Source: Lentisphaerota bacterium (GTDB lineage Bacteria; Verrucomicrobiota; Lentisphaeria; Victivallales; Victivallaceae). Taken from it: DNA of 64,000 nt. This document shows positions 16,518-24,873 of this stretch, piece after piece. Position 1 is the first letter of the stretch, and each line of letters opens with the position of its first letter. A program made the position numbers and the translations under genes. The notes below the pieces were generated by a model. It was not told the origin of the DNA. It saw only the letters and a program-made list of their open reading frames with translations, and did not search any database. The DNA lies in contig SUVW01000002.1 in NCBI GenBank assembly GCA_015061815.1, forward strand, positions 62,001 to 126,000, written 5' to 3'.

Positions 16518-17145
16518 CAAATTTATCTCCATCTGTCGGGTAATCATAGTTCCAATTTATATTTTCTTTGAGCAGCCGGGCCGGAGTTCCTCCATATATT
16601 GCGTTGGGGATCAAACAACTTTTGGTAACAACACTGTTTGAAGCTATGACGGTATTGTCTGCAATTTCCACCCCTTTGAAAATGGTTATTCCGGTGGTCA
16701 TCCAAACATGATTGCCAACAACGATATCCTTGCTGCGATTGAGAACTTCACCCGTATTGATGTCATAAATAGCGTGACCATCAGAAGCTGCGATTTTGGA
16801 CCCGGGGCCGAAAAGACAGTTGTCACCAAGTTTAATATGCAAACCGGGTTCCCGGTTTGCCCGGATGCTTGTATTCGGGCCGGGCAGCAGATTATGCCCG
16901 ATGTCAATGGAGTTATTCAAAGGTGAAGCATCCAGCTCCATATATTTAAGTTTGGTATTTGACGATTGAAATTCGATCCGGCAATCATCGCCCAACCGGG
17001 CGACACAATGACGGAAGCGTACACAAGGCTCGTGCAAAATAACCGTTGAATTTTTCCCCTTGAATCTTATTTTCAGACCGAATACCCAGAAAACCCGCCG
17101 TTTTTTACCATTCCGGTCAATTTTATAAATGCGATTGCCTCTCAT
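16498..17145 (-). CDS. Hexapeptide-repeat acyltransferase (WbbJ/xenobiotic acetyltransferase-like)
   Basis: 215 residues with left-handed beta-helix hexads (IKLGDN-CLFGPG-SKIAAS, IVVGNH-VWMTTG-ITIFKG-VEIADN-TVIASN-SVVTKS) and the typical ending IYGGTPARLLKE. Such enzymes O-acetylate sugars using acetyl-CoA. It overlaps the upstream GT2 gene through TAATG and the downstream GT10 gene by 20 bases. Probably decorates the polysaccharide built by its neighbours. Confidence 0.9.
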   Translation of the reverse strand: MRGNRIYKIDRNGKKRRVFWVFGLKIRFKGKNSTVILHEPCVRFRHCVARLGDDCRIEFQSSNTKLKYMELDASPLNNSIDIGHNLLPGPNTSIRANREPGLHIKLGDNCLFGPGSKIAASDGHAIYDINTGEVLNRSKDIVVGNHVWMTTGITIFKGVEIADNTVIASNSVVTKSCLIPNAIYGGTPARLLKENINWNYDYPTDGDKFDVSQNI

Positions 17146-18002
17146 TATTTCACCGGCTTGACTGATAATTTAACTCTTATTCCTAAAATCTGCATAATTT
17201 TAACCTTGTTCAAACCGCGCCACTCATTGCGGATGGAAAACAGCCATTCTCCCCAAGAACACTTTTTACGGTCACACCGGGCAACAACAGCAGCAATTTC
17301 CCGCCGCAATACCGGATCATCTGTCAACTGATCCAAAATAAATTTTTTTATCTCCCGGTCATTCTGCGCTCCGGCAGAACCATGTAAATGAACCAGAGAG
17401 GTTGATACCCGCCTGTATTTCAGCAATATTTCCGGCAAATTGGCAAATTTTAATCCTTTTACCATCGCCCGCACCCACAAATCATAATCTTCGGATGTTT
17501 TCAACCCTGGATCATATTGTAATGCATTATCACGGAAATTTTTTATCCGGAGCATAGCACAATTGCTAATAAACTTGCAGCCGCCCAGAGAATCCAATAT
17601 TTTTGGAAAAAGCAGAGGCGTTGAAACCAAACCATGCGGAAACGGCTGCACTTTACCGCTTACTCCGGAAAAATCCGGATTTTCATCCAGAAACAACACT
17701 TGCCGTTCCAATCTGTCCGGCACAGAAATATCATCGGCGTCCTGCCATGCGATATACTCTCCAACGGCAGTTGCCATCAAACGGTTGCGGGTAGCTGAAA
17801 CTCCAAGATTTCTCTCATTCTGCAAAAACTTTATTCTCGGGTCGGAAAAACTTTCTGCTGTTTCCCGGGGAGAAGAAGCCGAACCATCATCGCAAATCAG
17901 CAATTCAAAATCGGTAAATGTCTGTTCGAGAATGCTTTTAATTGATTCACGCAGATATTTCTCATCTGTATTGTACACCGGCATCAGAACAGAAACTTTC
18001 AT
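17145..18002 (-). CDS. GT2-family glycosyltransferase
   Basis: 285 residues with the GT-A fold start VSVLMPVYNTDEKYL, the nucleotide-binding LLICDDGS and the metal-binding DAD in IAWQDADD (about residue 88). EDYDLWVR near residue 185 supplies the usual acceptor-side acidic motif. Overlaps both neighbours by a few bases in the polysaccharide operon. The sugar transferred is unknown. Confidence 0.92.
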   Translation of the reverse strand: MKVSVLMPVYNTDEKYLRESIKSILEQTFTDFELLICDDGSASSPRETAESFSDPRIKFLQNERNLGVSATRNRLMATAVGEYIAWQDADDISVPDRLERQVLFLDENPDFSGVSGKVQPFPHGLVSTPLLFPKILDSLGGCKFISNCAMLRIKNFRDNALQYDPGLKTSEDYDLWVRAMVKGLKFANLPEILLKYRRVSTSLVHLHGSAGAQNDREIKKFILDQLTDDPVLRREIAAVVARCDRKKCSWGEWLFSIRNEWRGLNKVKIMQILGIRVKLSVKPVK

Positions 18003-19780
18003 CGGCTCTCCTGCTCCAATCTGGATAAAATTTCCGGATAACGTTCAAAAATTCTGCGAAAAGCCTCATGCGGCGACATCCCGGCACTGCCATTGTTTAT
18101 TTTGCATAAACCACTGCTGCCGGTTTCTTCACGCTGCCATATATTTACATCATGATTTCTGACCGTTGCAATCTTTTTGCCGTTAATAACCGCCATCGCC
18201 CAGAAGTATATATCATCATAAGTCGGGATAAGGGTCTTTACCTGTTCAATATCAAAAATATCCTTATGCAACGAATGCGGCGGATAAACAGTTCCTGCTC
18301 CGCCCATTAATTGATTCCCGAAAAACGGAGCAAAACGGTTATTGGCATAATGCGCATAAATACCGATTTCACCGTTGCAAGCACGCAAAAAAGCTGCCCT
18401 GCGGGTATGGATATAATCCGGACTTTTCAAATAAGCATGATAAAGACTTTGCAGCCAATCCGGCTGATAATAAATATCATCATCAGCGGTAACGATGATA
18501 TCATCCGGGAAATCCCGCAATGCCGGGATCAGTTTTTTATAACTCCTTAAATCCTCACACCAACGGATCTCCAATCCCAAATCACACAGTTTCAATAACT
18601 TTTCCGGCAAATCAGCGGTCTTGCCGGGAAATTGGGAATCAGCAAGATATAAAATCACTTTATCCGGTTTCACACTTTGCTGCAACAATGTATTTATTGT
18701 TTTATCGACAGAATCGATCCGCCCGGGGAAGCTGGTCAGAGATACGATCAATTGCGGTGAACGTTTTTCTTCAGAAAGTCCGTTGTTTGTTGCTGCATGA
18801 TACTCAAACTGCGCTCCATTTTTCGCCGCTATCCGGATTTTTCCGAAAAGCTCGATATTTATATGAGCATCTAAAAATCTTATCAGAAAAAATTTCCTTT
18901 TATTTTGTATCACCAATCCGGAACGAAGTTTTTTCCGGTAAAAAGGAACTATACCGAAAAGGCAGAAAGTTTCCTTGCCATTAAACTCTTTTATTTTCAA
19001 CAAATTAAATTTGCCGATGGATACAATTTTTTTGTTGATCGTCCGGTCGCGTCTGGATAACGGCAAACCATTTTCTTCAAAAAATCTGATGATATATCTT
19101 TTGGAATTCACCCGGTCGGCGATCTTTTTTGCCGACTGTTTCTGCTTGACCGTCGATGCCGGATTGGCGCGGTAATAGTAAACTGCTCCGGCAGCAGTGA
19201 CCATAACAGCAGATTTCTTCAAAACCCCAGGCAGCCACAAAACATCTTCAAAATAAACGTTTTCAGTAAATTTCTCGTCAATGATCAATTCCCGCCGGTA
19301 AAGCTTGCTTACCACATAACAGCATTTCGGGACATTGCAGAGTGCAATTTTTTCCGGCAGAGTTTTCACCCGTTTTTCTCCGGTATAATGCACCCGGAAT
19401 TTTTCATGACGCTCCCGTTTGCGGATAATACTGCCGGCGGCTATATCAGCCTGATTCCTTTCGGCAGCATCATAAAGCTTCTCCAGAAATTCAGAATTTA
19501 CAAAATCATCTGAATCAACAAAATTTATATATTTGCCGGATGCTTCTTTCAGACCGCTGTTTCTGGCGTTGGACAATCCACCGTTTTTCTGATGGATGAC
19601 CTTTATCCGGGGATCTTTTCCGGCATATTCATCCAGAATTTTTCCGCAATTATCCGGAGAACCGTCATCCACACAGATGATCTCGATATCTTTCAAACTC
19701 TGACCCAACAGAGAATCCAGACACTCCGGCAAGTATTTTTCCACCTTATAGACTGGAACGATCACTGAAACAAGAGGCAT
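17999..19780 (-). CDS. Two-domain protein: GT2 glycosyltransferase fused to a second GT-A-like domain
   Basis: About 593 residues. Domain 1 (about 1-230) is a standard GT2: VSVIVPVYKVEKYLPECL, IEIICVDDGSPD, and FVDSDDFV with its DxD. Domain 2 (about 345-593) opens PQLIVSLTSFPGRIDSVDKT, with KVILYLADSQFP and the acidic IVTADDDIYY, resembling capsule/LPS glycosyltransferases that are usually separate proteins. The linker is basic. Start chosen at the ATG with AGGA seven bases upstream; an ATG at 19801 has no such site. First gene of the operon behind the promoter at 19824-19852 and overlapping the next gene by ATGA. It may add two successive sugars. Confidence 0.85.
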   Translation of the reverse strand: MPLVSVIVPVYKVEKYLPECLDSLLGQSLKDIEIICVDDGSPDNCGKILDEYAGKDPRIKVIHQKNGGLSNARNSGLKEASGKYINFVDSDDFVNSEFLEKLYDAAERNQADIAAGSIIRKRERHEKFRVHYTGEKRVKTLPEKIALCNVPKCCYVVSKLYRRELIIDEKFTENVYFEDVLWLPGVLKKSAVMVTAAGAVYYYRANPASTVKQKQSAKKIADRVNSKRYIIRFFEENGLPLSRRDRTINKKIVSIGKFNLLKIKEFNGKETFCLFGIVPFYRKKLRSGLVIQNKRKFFLIRFLDAHINIELFGKIRIAAKNGAQFEYHAATNNGLSEEKRSPQLIVSLTSFPGRIDSVDKTINTLLQQSVKPDKVILYLADSQFPGKTADLPEKLLKLCDLGLEIRWCEDLRSYKKLIPALRDFPDDIIVTADDDIYYQPDWLQSLYHAYLKSPDYIHTRRAAFLRACNGEIGIYAHYANNRFAPFFGNQLMGGAGTVYPPHSLHKDIFDIEQVKTLIPTYDDIYFWAMAVINGKKIATVRNHDVNIWQREETGSSGLCKINNGSAGMSPHEAFRRIFERYPEILSRLEQESR

Positions 19781-19823
19781 AAAATTTTCCTGATTTGCCA
19801 TACATTTACAATAAATACGGCTT

Positions 19824-19852
19824 AATATATACTCTTTACGGACAATAATCAA
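19824..19852 (-). promoter_or_regulatory. Promoter of the polysaccharide glycosyltransferase operon
   Basis: Minus strand TTGATT (19852-19847), a 17-base spacer and TATATT (19829-19824), 44 bases before the chosen start codon. Confidence 0.65.
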
Positions 19853-19859
19853 GTATTTT

Positions 19860-20576
19860 TCAACCGCCGGTCAAATTTTTTACCGAAATGCCGCAATCCA
19901 GAGGAATGACAGCTCCGGTCATGGAATCGCAGGATAAAAGAAAACGGACCAATCCGGCCAATTCTTCCGGGGGCACCGCCCGGTGCAGAGGAACTGCCGG
20001 CAAAATTTTTTCCATCCGGGATTCGGGGGCCCAGGGGGGCGGCAGCATCGGTCCCGGAGCAACGGCATTGATCCGGAAACCGCGCTTCGCCCAGCCGGGA
20101 GCAAGGCGGCGGGTCAATTCATTAAGCTGCTGTTTGCTCTGATGGTAAGCTCCGGTTCCCGGCAGCAGGGCAAAAGCATCGGTGATATTGACAGCGGCAC
20201 CGGCGGGAATATTTTGTGCAAAAAAGTATTCCAGCAATCTTTGCGGGGCGCGGAAATTTATTTTGTCATAAAGTTCGGCGGCATTCAGATCCTCCGGCGA
20301 CCCCGGCCGGTGAAAGATCGCTGCATTATTTACCAGAAGTTCAAATTCCCCGATCCCGGCAAGCATATTACCGATCTCCCTGTCATCGGCCAGATCGGCA
20401 CTTACCACCATGTGTCCGGTTCCCGGCAGAGCCGCACACAACTCCTGTGCCGTATCCGCCGATTCCCGGCAATGGATGATCACCCGACAACCGGCTCCGG
20501 CCAGTTCGCGGACGATGGCTGCTCCTGCTCTTTTTGCCCCGCCGGTAACTAAAACTCTCTTTCCTTGCAAAATCAT
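19860..20576 (-). CDS. SDR-family reductase, FolM/pteridine-reductase-like
   Basis: 238 residues. The Rossmann motif reads VTGGAKRAG, the form seen in pteridine reductases and FolM (TGG-x-[KR]-R) rather than the usual TGxxxGxG. NNAA follows near residue 85, NITDAF takes the place of the catalytic Ser strand as in FolM, and YHQSK supplies Tyr and Lys. This points to NADPH reduction of dihydromonapterin, dihydrobiopterin or dihydrofolate. It stands alone between the polysaccharide operon and the divergent pseudopilin gene. The exact pterin substrate is inferred. Confidence 0.8.
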   Translation of the reverse strand: MILQGKRVLVTGGAKRAGAAIVRELAGAGCRVIIHCRESADTAQELCAALPGTGHMVVSADLADDREIGNMLAGIGEFELLVNNAAIFHRPGSPEDLNAAELYDKINFRAPQRLLEYFFAQNIPAGAAVNITDAFALLPGTGAYHQSKQQLNELTRRLAPGWAKRGFRINAVAPGPMLPPPWAPESRMEKILPAVPLHRAVPPEELAGLVRFLLSCDSMTGAVIPLDCGISVKNLTGG

Positions 20577-20578
20577 CC

Positions 20579-20607
20579 TTGAAATTTCTCCTTTTGCATA
20601 TTATATT
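20579..20607 (+). promoter_or_regulatory. Promoter of the pseudopilin/ribulokinase operon
   Basis: TTGAAA (20579-20584), a 17-base spacer and TATATT (20602-20607), 33 bases before the pseudopilin ATG. Confidence 0.7.
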
Positions 20608-20640
20608 CCGTCATTGCACATATTTCAAGGAGGTGTCTGT

Positions 20641-21177
20641 ATGAAAAAAGATAATTTTACATTAATTGAGATTCTCGGCGTGACCGCACTTATCATCATA
20701 CTTCTGCTTATCGGTGTCGGCGCATACAGTTATGCTGTGGATTCATCCCGGGAAAAGTCCACCCGGGCGACCATCATCCGCCTGGAAAATGCTTTCAAAA
20801 TGATCCAGGACAGAGGACTGCTGCAGGTGACTACCGGTTCTGCGTATGTAAAGATCAAATTTGACAGCGAAAATAAAGAAGTATCTCTCGGCAGTAAGGA
20901 AATTTCCGGTGAAGCGTGGAAACTCTTTGTCAAAGCGGTGGATGCCGACAGTATCGACAGTATTCTGGACAGCGATAATTTCATCTGCGACGGCTGGGAA
21001 CAACCGCTTTATCTCCGTTTCCCCGGCAAATTCAATCGCGGCGGCTTCGACATCATCAGTGCCGGCAGTGACGGAAAATTCGGCAGCGAGAATGAGGATG
21101 TTCCGGCAACTGAAATCGGCAAATACAAAGACAATGCCGGTGAACTTATTTGCGATGATATTGCCAACTTCCTCTGA
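20641..21177 (+). CDS. GspG-like type II secretion pseudopilin
   Basis: 178 residues. A very short leader (MKKDN) precedes FTLIEILGVTALIIILLLIG, a prepilin segment. The C-terminal region DGWEQPLYLRFPG followed by FDIISAGSDGKFGSEN matches the GspG/major pseudopilin fold, in which Asp and neighbouring residues bind calcium. It differs from the DUF1559-type proteins elsewhere in the window. AAGGAGG lies seven bases before the ATG. It is followed 67 bases later by ribulokinase with no clear terminator between. It is far from any secretion machinery in this window, so it is an orphan pseudopilin here. Confidence 0.85.
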   Translation: MKKDNFTLIEILGVTALIIILLLIGVGAYSYAVDSSREKSTRATIIRLENAFKMIQDRGLLQVTTGSAYVKIKFDSENKEVSLGSKEISGEAWKLFVKAVDADSIDSILDSDNFICDGWEQPLYLRFPGKFNRGGFDIISAGSDGKFGSENEDVPATEIGKYKDNAGELICDDIANFL

Positions 21178-21244
21178 TCTTTTAACATTATCGTTATTGT
21201 CTCATGGGACATTCCCAAAATATTCAGGAAAGAAACCATATTTT

Positions 21245-22822
21245 ATGAAAGAAAAACTTTTGATCGGGATCGACTTCGGTTCAGACAGTGTCCGGGCGGT
21301 TCTTGTAAATGAAAACGGAGAAAATCTGGCAACTGCCGTAAGTTTCTACCCCAGGTGGAAAGAGAAAATGTACTGCAATGCCGCCGGAAATTTATTCCGT
21401 CAGCACCCGCTGGACTATCTGGAATCCATGACCGCAGTCCTGCTGCAGGTGTTGGAAAATCAGGATCGCAGCGCAGTTGCCGGTATCGGCGTGGACAGTA
21501 CCGGTTCCACTCCGTGTGCTGTCAATGCTGACGGCGTGCCGCTGGCTCTGCTTCCGGAATTTTCCGGAAATCCCAACGCCATGTTTATTCTCTGGAAAGA
21601 TCACACCGCCGTTTCCGAAGCAGAAAAAATCACCCTGACCGCAAAAAATTCTCCGGTGGATTATACCATGTACTGCGGCGGTTCATACTCTTCGGAATGG
21701 TTCTGGGCCAAATATTTGCACATTCTCAAAGAGGATGTATCCATCCGCCGGGCCTGCCGGGGATTTGTGGAAAATTGCGACTGGATAACCTCTCTGCTAG
21801 CGGGAGTGCCGGTCAAAGCCGGCCGCTGTGCCGCCGGTCACAAAGCGTTATGGCACGCCTCGTGGGGCGGTCTGCCGCCGGAAGAATTTTTCACCGCCGT
21901 TGACCCGCTGCTTGCCGGACGGCGCGGCGAATTGTATACCGACACATTCACCGCTGATATTCCGGTGGGTAAACTCTCTGCTCAATGGGCGGAAAAACTT
22001 GGCTTATCCACCGATGTGGTGATCGCCGGAGGGGTGCTGGATGCTCACGCCGGAGCAGTCGGCACAGGCATCAAACCCGGAGAATTGGTGAAAGTTTTCG
22101 GCACATCCACCTGTGATATGCTGGTCACGCCGTCGCTTGACCGGTGTATTCCCGGCATTTGCGGACAGGTTGACGGTTCCATCGTTCCCGGGATGATCGG
22201 TCTGGAAGCCGGTCAGTCGGCATTCGGTGATATTTATGCCTGGTTCAAAAATGTCATAAGCTACGGCGGAGAAGTTTCTATGGAAAAACTCTCTGCCGAA
22301 GCGGCATTGCTGCCGGATAATGAGATCATCTCTCTGGATTGGATGAATGGCAGACGCACTCCGGATGCCAACAATTCCCTCACCGGGGCGATCTTCGGCT
22401 TGAATCTGGGTTCTTCCGCGCCGATGATCTTCAAATCTCTGGTGGAATCCACCGTTTTCGGAGCCAAACGCATCGTTGACCGTTTTGTTGCCGAAGGTAT
22501 CGGGATCGAAAAGATCATTGCCGTCGGCGGCATTGCCGGTAAATCACCGTATATCATGCAGTTGTGTGCAGATGTGCTGGATATGCCCATAAAAGTTTCG
22601 GCCGCCGCGCAAAGTTGTGCATTGGGTTCGGCGATGCTGGCGGCAGCGGCCGCCGGAGTACATGAGAATATCGCCGTTGCCATGCAGAAAATGCATGCCG
22701 GATATGCAGTGGAATATCTGCCGGACAAAAGCAAAAAGGAGATGTTCCGTAAAAAATATGAGCGTTATCTGCAGTTGGGGAAACTCTGGGAAACGGAGAT
22801 AATGGAACATTACCGGCAATAA
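21245..22822 (+). CDS. araB: Ribulokinase-like FGGY carbohydrate kinase
   Basis: 525 residues. IGIDFGSDSVRAVLV starts the ATPase domain. GVDSTGSTPCAV, PNAMFILWKDHTA and SSEWFWAKYLHI are the AraB signature rather than that of xylulokinase or glycerol kinase. FGTSTCDML and GGIAGKSP give the phosphate and adenosine motifs of the second lobe. Phosphorylates L-ribulose (or a related ketopentose) with ATP. No araA or araD is next to it; instead it leads into the CapA/racemase/ligase genes, with 10 bases to the next start. The link between sugar kinase and those genes is unexplained. Confidence 0.9.
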   Translation: MKEKLLIGIDFGSDSVRAVLVNENGENLATAVSFYPRWKEKMYCNAAGNLFRQHPLDYLESMTAVLLQVLENQDRSAVAGIGVDSTGSTPCAVNADGVPLALLPEFSGNPNAMFILWKDHTAVSEAEKITLTAKNSPVDYTMYCGGSYSSEWFWAKYLHILKEDVSIRRACRGFVENCDWITSLLAGVPVKAGRCAAGHKALWHASWGGLPPEEFFTAVDPLLAGRRGELYTDTFTADIPVGKLSAQWAEKLGLSTDVVIAGGVLDAHAGAVGTGIKPGELVKVFGTSTCDMLVTPSLDRCIPGICGQVDGSIVPGMIGLEAGQSAFGDIYAWFKNVISYGGEVSMEKLSAEAALLPDNEIISLDWMNGRRTPDANNSLTGAIFGLNLGSSAPMIFKSLVESTVFGAKRIVDRFVAEGIGIEKIIAVGGIAGKSPYIMQLCADVLDMPIKVSAAAQSCALGSAMLAAAAAGVHENIAVAMQKMHAGYAVEYLPDKSKKEMFRKKYERYLQLGKLWETEIMEHYRQ

Positions 22823-22832
22823 TAAATTATAC

Positions 22833-24005
22833 ATGAAAAGTAAAAAACTGATTTTCGCTTCGGATTTTGCTCCGATCCGTCACTTTGCCCCGATGATGAA
22901 AGATCATCCGCAGGCGGTTTACGGTGATTTGCTGCCCCGGCTGCAGAAGGCGGATTTCGCGATAGTTAATCTGGAATCCCCGCTGCACAATGACGGCACT
23001 TTCATCGCCAAAAGCGGCGCAGCTTTTTCCGGGGAAAAAGAGCATATCCACGCGCTGTGTGCCGGAAATTTCCGGGCCGCCATCCTTGCCAACAATCACA
23101 CTTTTGACAGCGGGATATCCGGTTTTGAAGCAACTTGCCGTCTGCTGGATGAATACCATATCGCCCATGCCGGAGCCGGAAAAAATATCGGTGAAGCGCG
23201 CCGGGAACTAAAGATAACCGCCGGTGATATCCGGATCGCGGTATTTGCGATCTCTGAAGGCGAAGATATGCGCGGGGCCGCCGACAACACTCCCGGAGTA
23301 CGCCCCTGGGAGGTCGACCGTCTGGCCGGTGATATCCGTGCGGCCAGAGATAAATACGATATCATTCTGGTTTCCGCCCACTGCGGTCTGGAATATCAGC
23401 CTTTCCCATCATTTTACGTTTATGAAGCCTTTGAAAAATGGGCAGCTTCGGGAGCGGATATGATCATCGGGCATCATGTACATGTTCCGCAGGGGATGAC
23501 ACATTTCGGTCATACACCGGCCTACTTCAGTCTGGGCAATTTTGTCTTTTATCAGCCGGTGGATCTGCTTTACCGCAAAACTGGATACTTTCTGGAACTT
23601 GAGGTAAATAAAAGCGGCATAATTTCCCATAAAGCAGTACCTTACCGTATCAGTGACAACGGCCTGAAACTTCTTGCCGGGGAAGAGGGAAAGCAATTTT
23701 TCCGGCTTTTCGACCGGCTTTCAGCACCACTGCAGAGCCGGGAAAAGGCCCGGCAGGCGTGGCATGCAGTACTGGCATACAACGGTTTGGGCGGATTTCA
23801 GGATGAGTTGTCGCGCATACTCAAAACCATGCAGGATGATCCGGTCAAAGGAGCTGCGATGCTCCGCAACCGGCTGACCTGTATCCAGCACAGCAGTCAA
23901 TGGATCGACGGAATGAGCCGGATAATGGATGGAAGCATCAATGATGCACCGGAAGAATTGGTCGCGCTGGTCCGGGAATTTATGACGGAGAAAAGTGCAA
24001 AATGA
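22833..24005 (+). CDS. CapA-family (poly-gamma-glutamate synthesis-like) metallophosphatase-fold protein
   Basis: 390 residues with the PGA_cap pattern: FASDFAPI, ADFAIVNLESPL (about residue 45), ILANNHTFDSG, VSAHCGLEYQPFPS, IIGHHVHVPQG and YFSLGNFVFY. The family has a metallophosphatase-like fold and includes CapA/PgsA. Unlike those, this one has no membrane anchor or signal peptide, so it is probably cytoplasmic. It overlaps the racemase gene by ATGA. In this context it may act on a gamma-linked amino-acid polymer or peptide; that is inference. Confidence 0.87.
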   Translation: MKSKKLIFASDFAPIRHFAPMMKDHPQAVYGDLLPRLQKADFAIVNLESPLHNDGTFIAKSGAAFSGEKEHIHALCAGNFRAAILANNHTFDSGISGFEATCRLLDEYHIAHAGAGKNIGEARRELKITAGDIRIAVFAISEGEDMRGAADNTPGVRPWEVDRLAGDIRAARDKYDIILVSAHCGLEYQPFPSFYVYEAFEKWAASGADMIIGHHVHVPQGMTHFGHTPAYFSLGNFVFYQPVDLLYRKTGYFLELEVNKSGIISHKAVPYRISDNGLKLLAGEEGKQFFRLFDRLSAPLQSREKARQAWHAVLAYNGLGGFQDELSRILKTMQDDPVKGAAMLRNRLTCIQHSSQWIDGMSRIMDGSINDAPEELVALVREFMTEKSAK

Positions 24006-24868
24006 AAAGGATAATCGTCTGCGATTCCGGTTTGGGCGGATTGAATATCGCCGCCCGCTTCTGCAATACGGAAGCTCCCGGCCTTGAGGCGTGCGAATTG
24101 ATTTACTTCAACGCTTATCCGGAAGCGGGGATGGGGTTCAACAAACTGCCCTCTTCCCGGAGTCAGGAGGATCTGCTGCAGACAATTCTTGAAAGCATGG
24201 AAAAGTTTTCTCCGGATATGTGCCTGATAGCCTGCAATACGTTGAGCATCGTCTATGAAAAACTTGCCGCACGGTACACTCCGGGATTTCCGGTTCTCGG
24301 CATAACCGGTGCCGCGCTGGAGGGCATGTACGGTGCTCTGCAGAAAGAACCGGCAAGTTCCCTGCTTGTTCTCGGGACCAAAACCACCGTTGACTCCGGA
24401 CTTTATATCCGGCGTCTTACCGACCGGCAGATCCATCCTTCGCGTCTGGCCTCACTGGCCTGTCCCGGTTTGGCGACAGCTCTGGAATCTGATCCGCGCG
24501 CTCCGGAAACAGTCGGCATGATAGAACGCTGCGCCCGGGCGGCGGCAGAACTGCTGCCCGGAAATATCCCGGTGCTGCATCTGGCGTTATGCTGTACCCA
24601 CTTTGAATTTGCCGGAGACCTGTGGACGGAAAAATTCAGCCGCTTTTTTACCGGCAGGATCAATATCGTCAACCCCAATTCTCTGATGCAGACCGGTACA
24701 GCGGCGGCGAACTGCCGTTATCTTTCGCGTATCGGATTTTTCCCCGGGGCCCGGGAGAATATGATCCGGTTTTTTTCCGGCAACGCCCCCATGCTGGCTT
24801 GCGCACTGGAACAGGCGCAGGCGGATAAAAATTTGTTTGCTTTTGACAGCAGTGTATATAAAGGATGA
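24002..24868 (+). CDS. Aspartate/glutamate racemase-family protein (MurI-like)
   Basis: 288 residues with the MurI landmarks: Asp in CDSGLGGLNIAA, the first catalytic Cys in IACNTLS (about residue 80) and the second in CCTHFEF (about residue 200). Catalytic residues are therefore intact. The sequence between the motifs is divergent, so the amino acid (Glu, Asp or other) is uncertain. It is translated between CapA-like and D-Ala-D-Ala-ligase-like genes with four-base overlaps, suggesting it provides a D-amino acid for that ligase rather than for general peptidoglycan synthesis. Confidence 0.85.
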   Translation: MKRIIVCDSGLGGLNIAARFCNTEAPGLEACELIYFNAYPEAGMGFNKLPSSRSQEDLLQTILESMEKFSPDMCLIACNTLSIVYEKLAARYTPGFPVLGITGAALEGMYGALQKEPASSLLVLGTKTTVDSGLYIRRLTDRQIHPSRLASLACPGLATALESDPRAPETVGMIERCARAAAELLPGNIPVLHLALCCTHFEFAGDLWTEKFSRFFTGRINIVNPNSLMQTGTAAANCRYLSRIGFFPGARENMIRFFSGNAPMLACALEQAQADKNLFAFDSSVYKG

Positions 24869-24873
24869 GAATC

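Noticed and set aside
20410-20640. N-terminal extension of the GspG-like protein
   Set aside because: It runs back through the divergent SDR gene and the promoter; AAGGAGG marks the ATG at 20641.
21177-21244. Arabinose operon around the ribulokinase
   Set aside because: No isomerase, epimerase or AraR site is present; only the kinase is recognisable.
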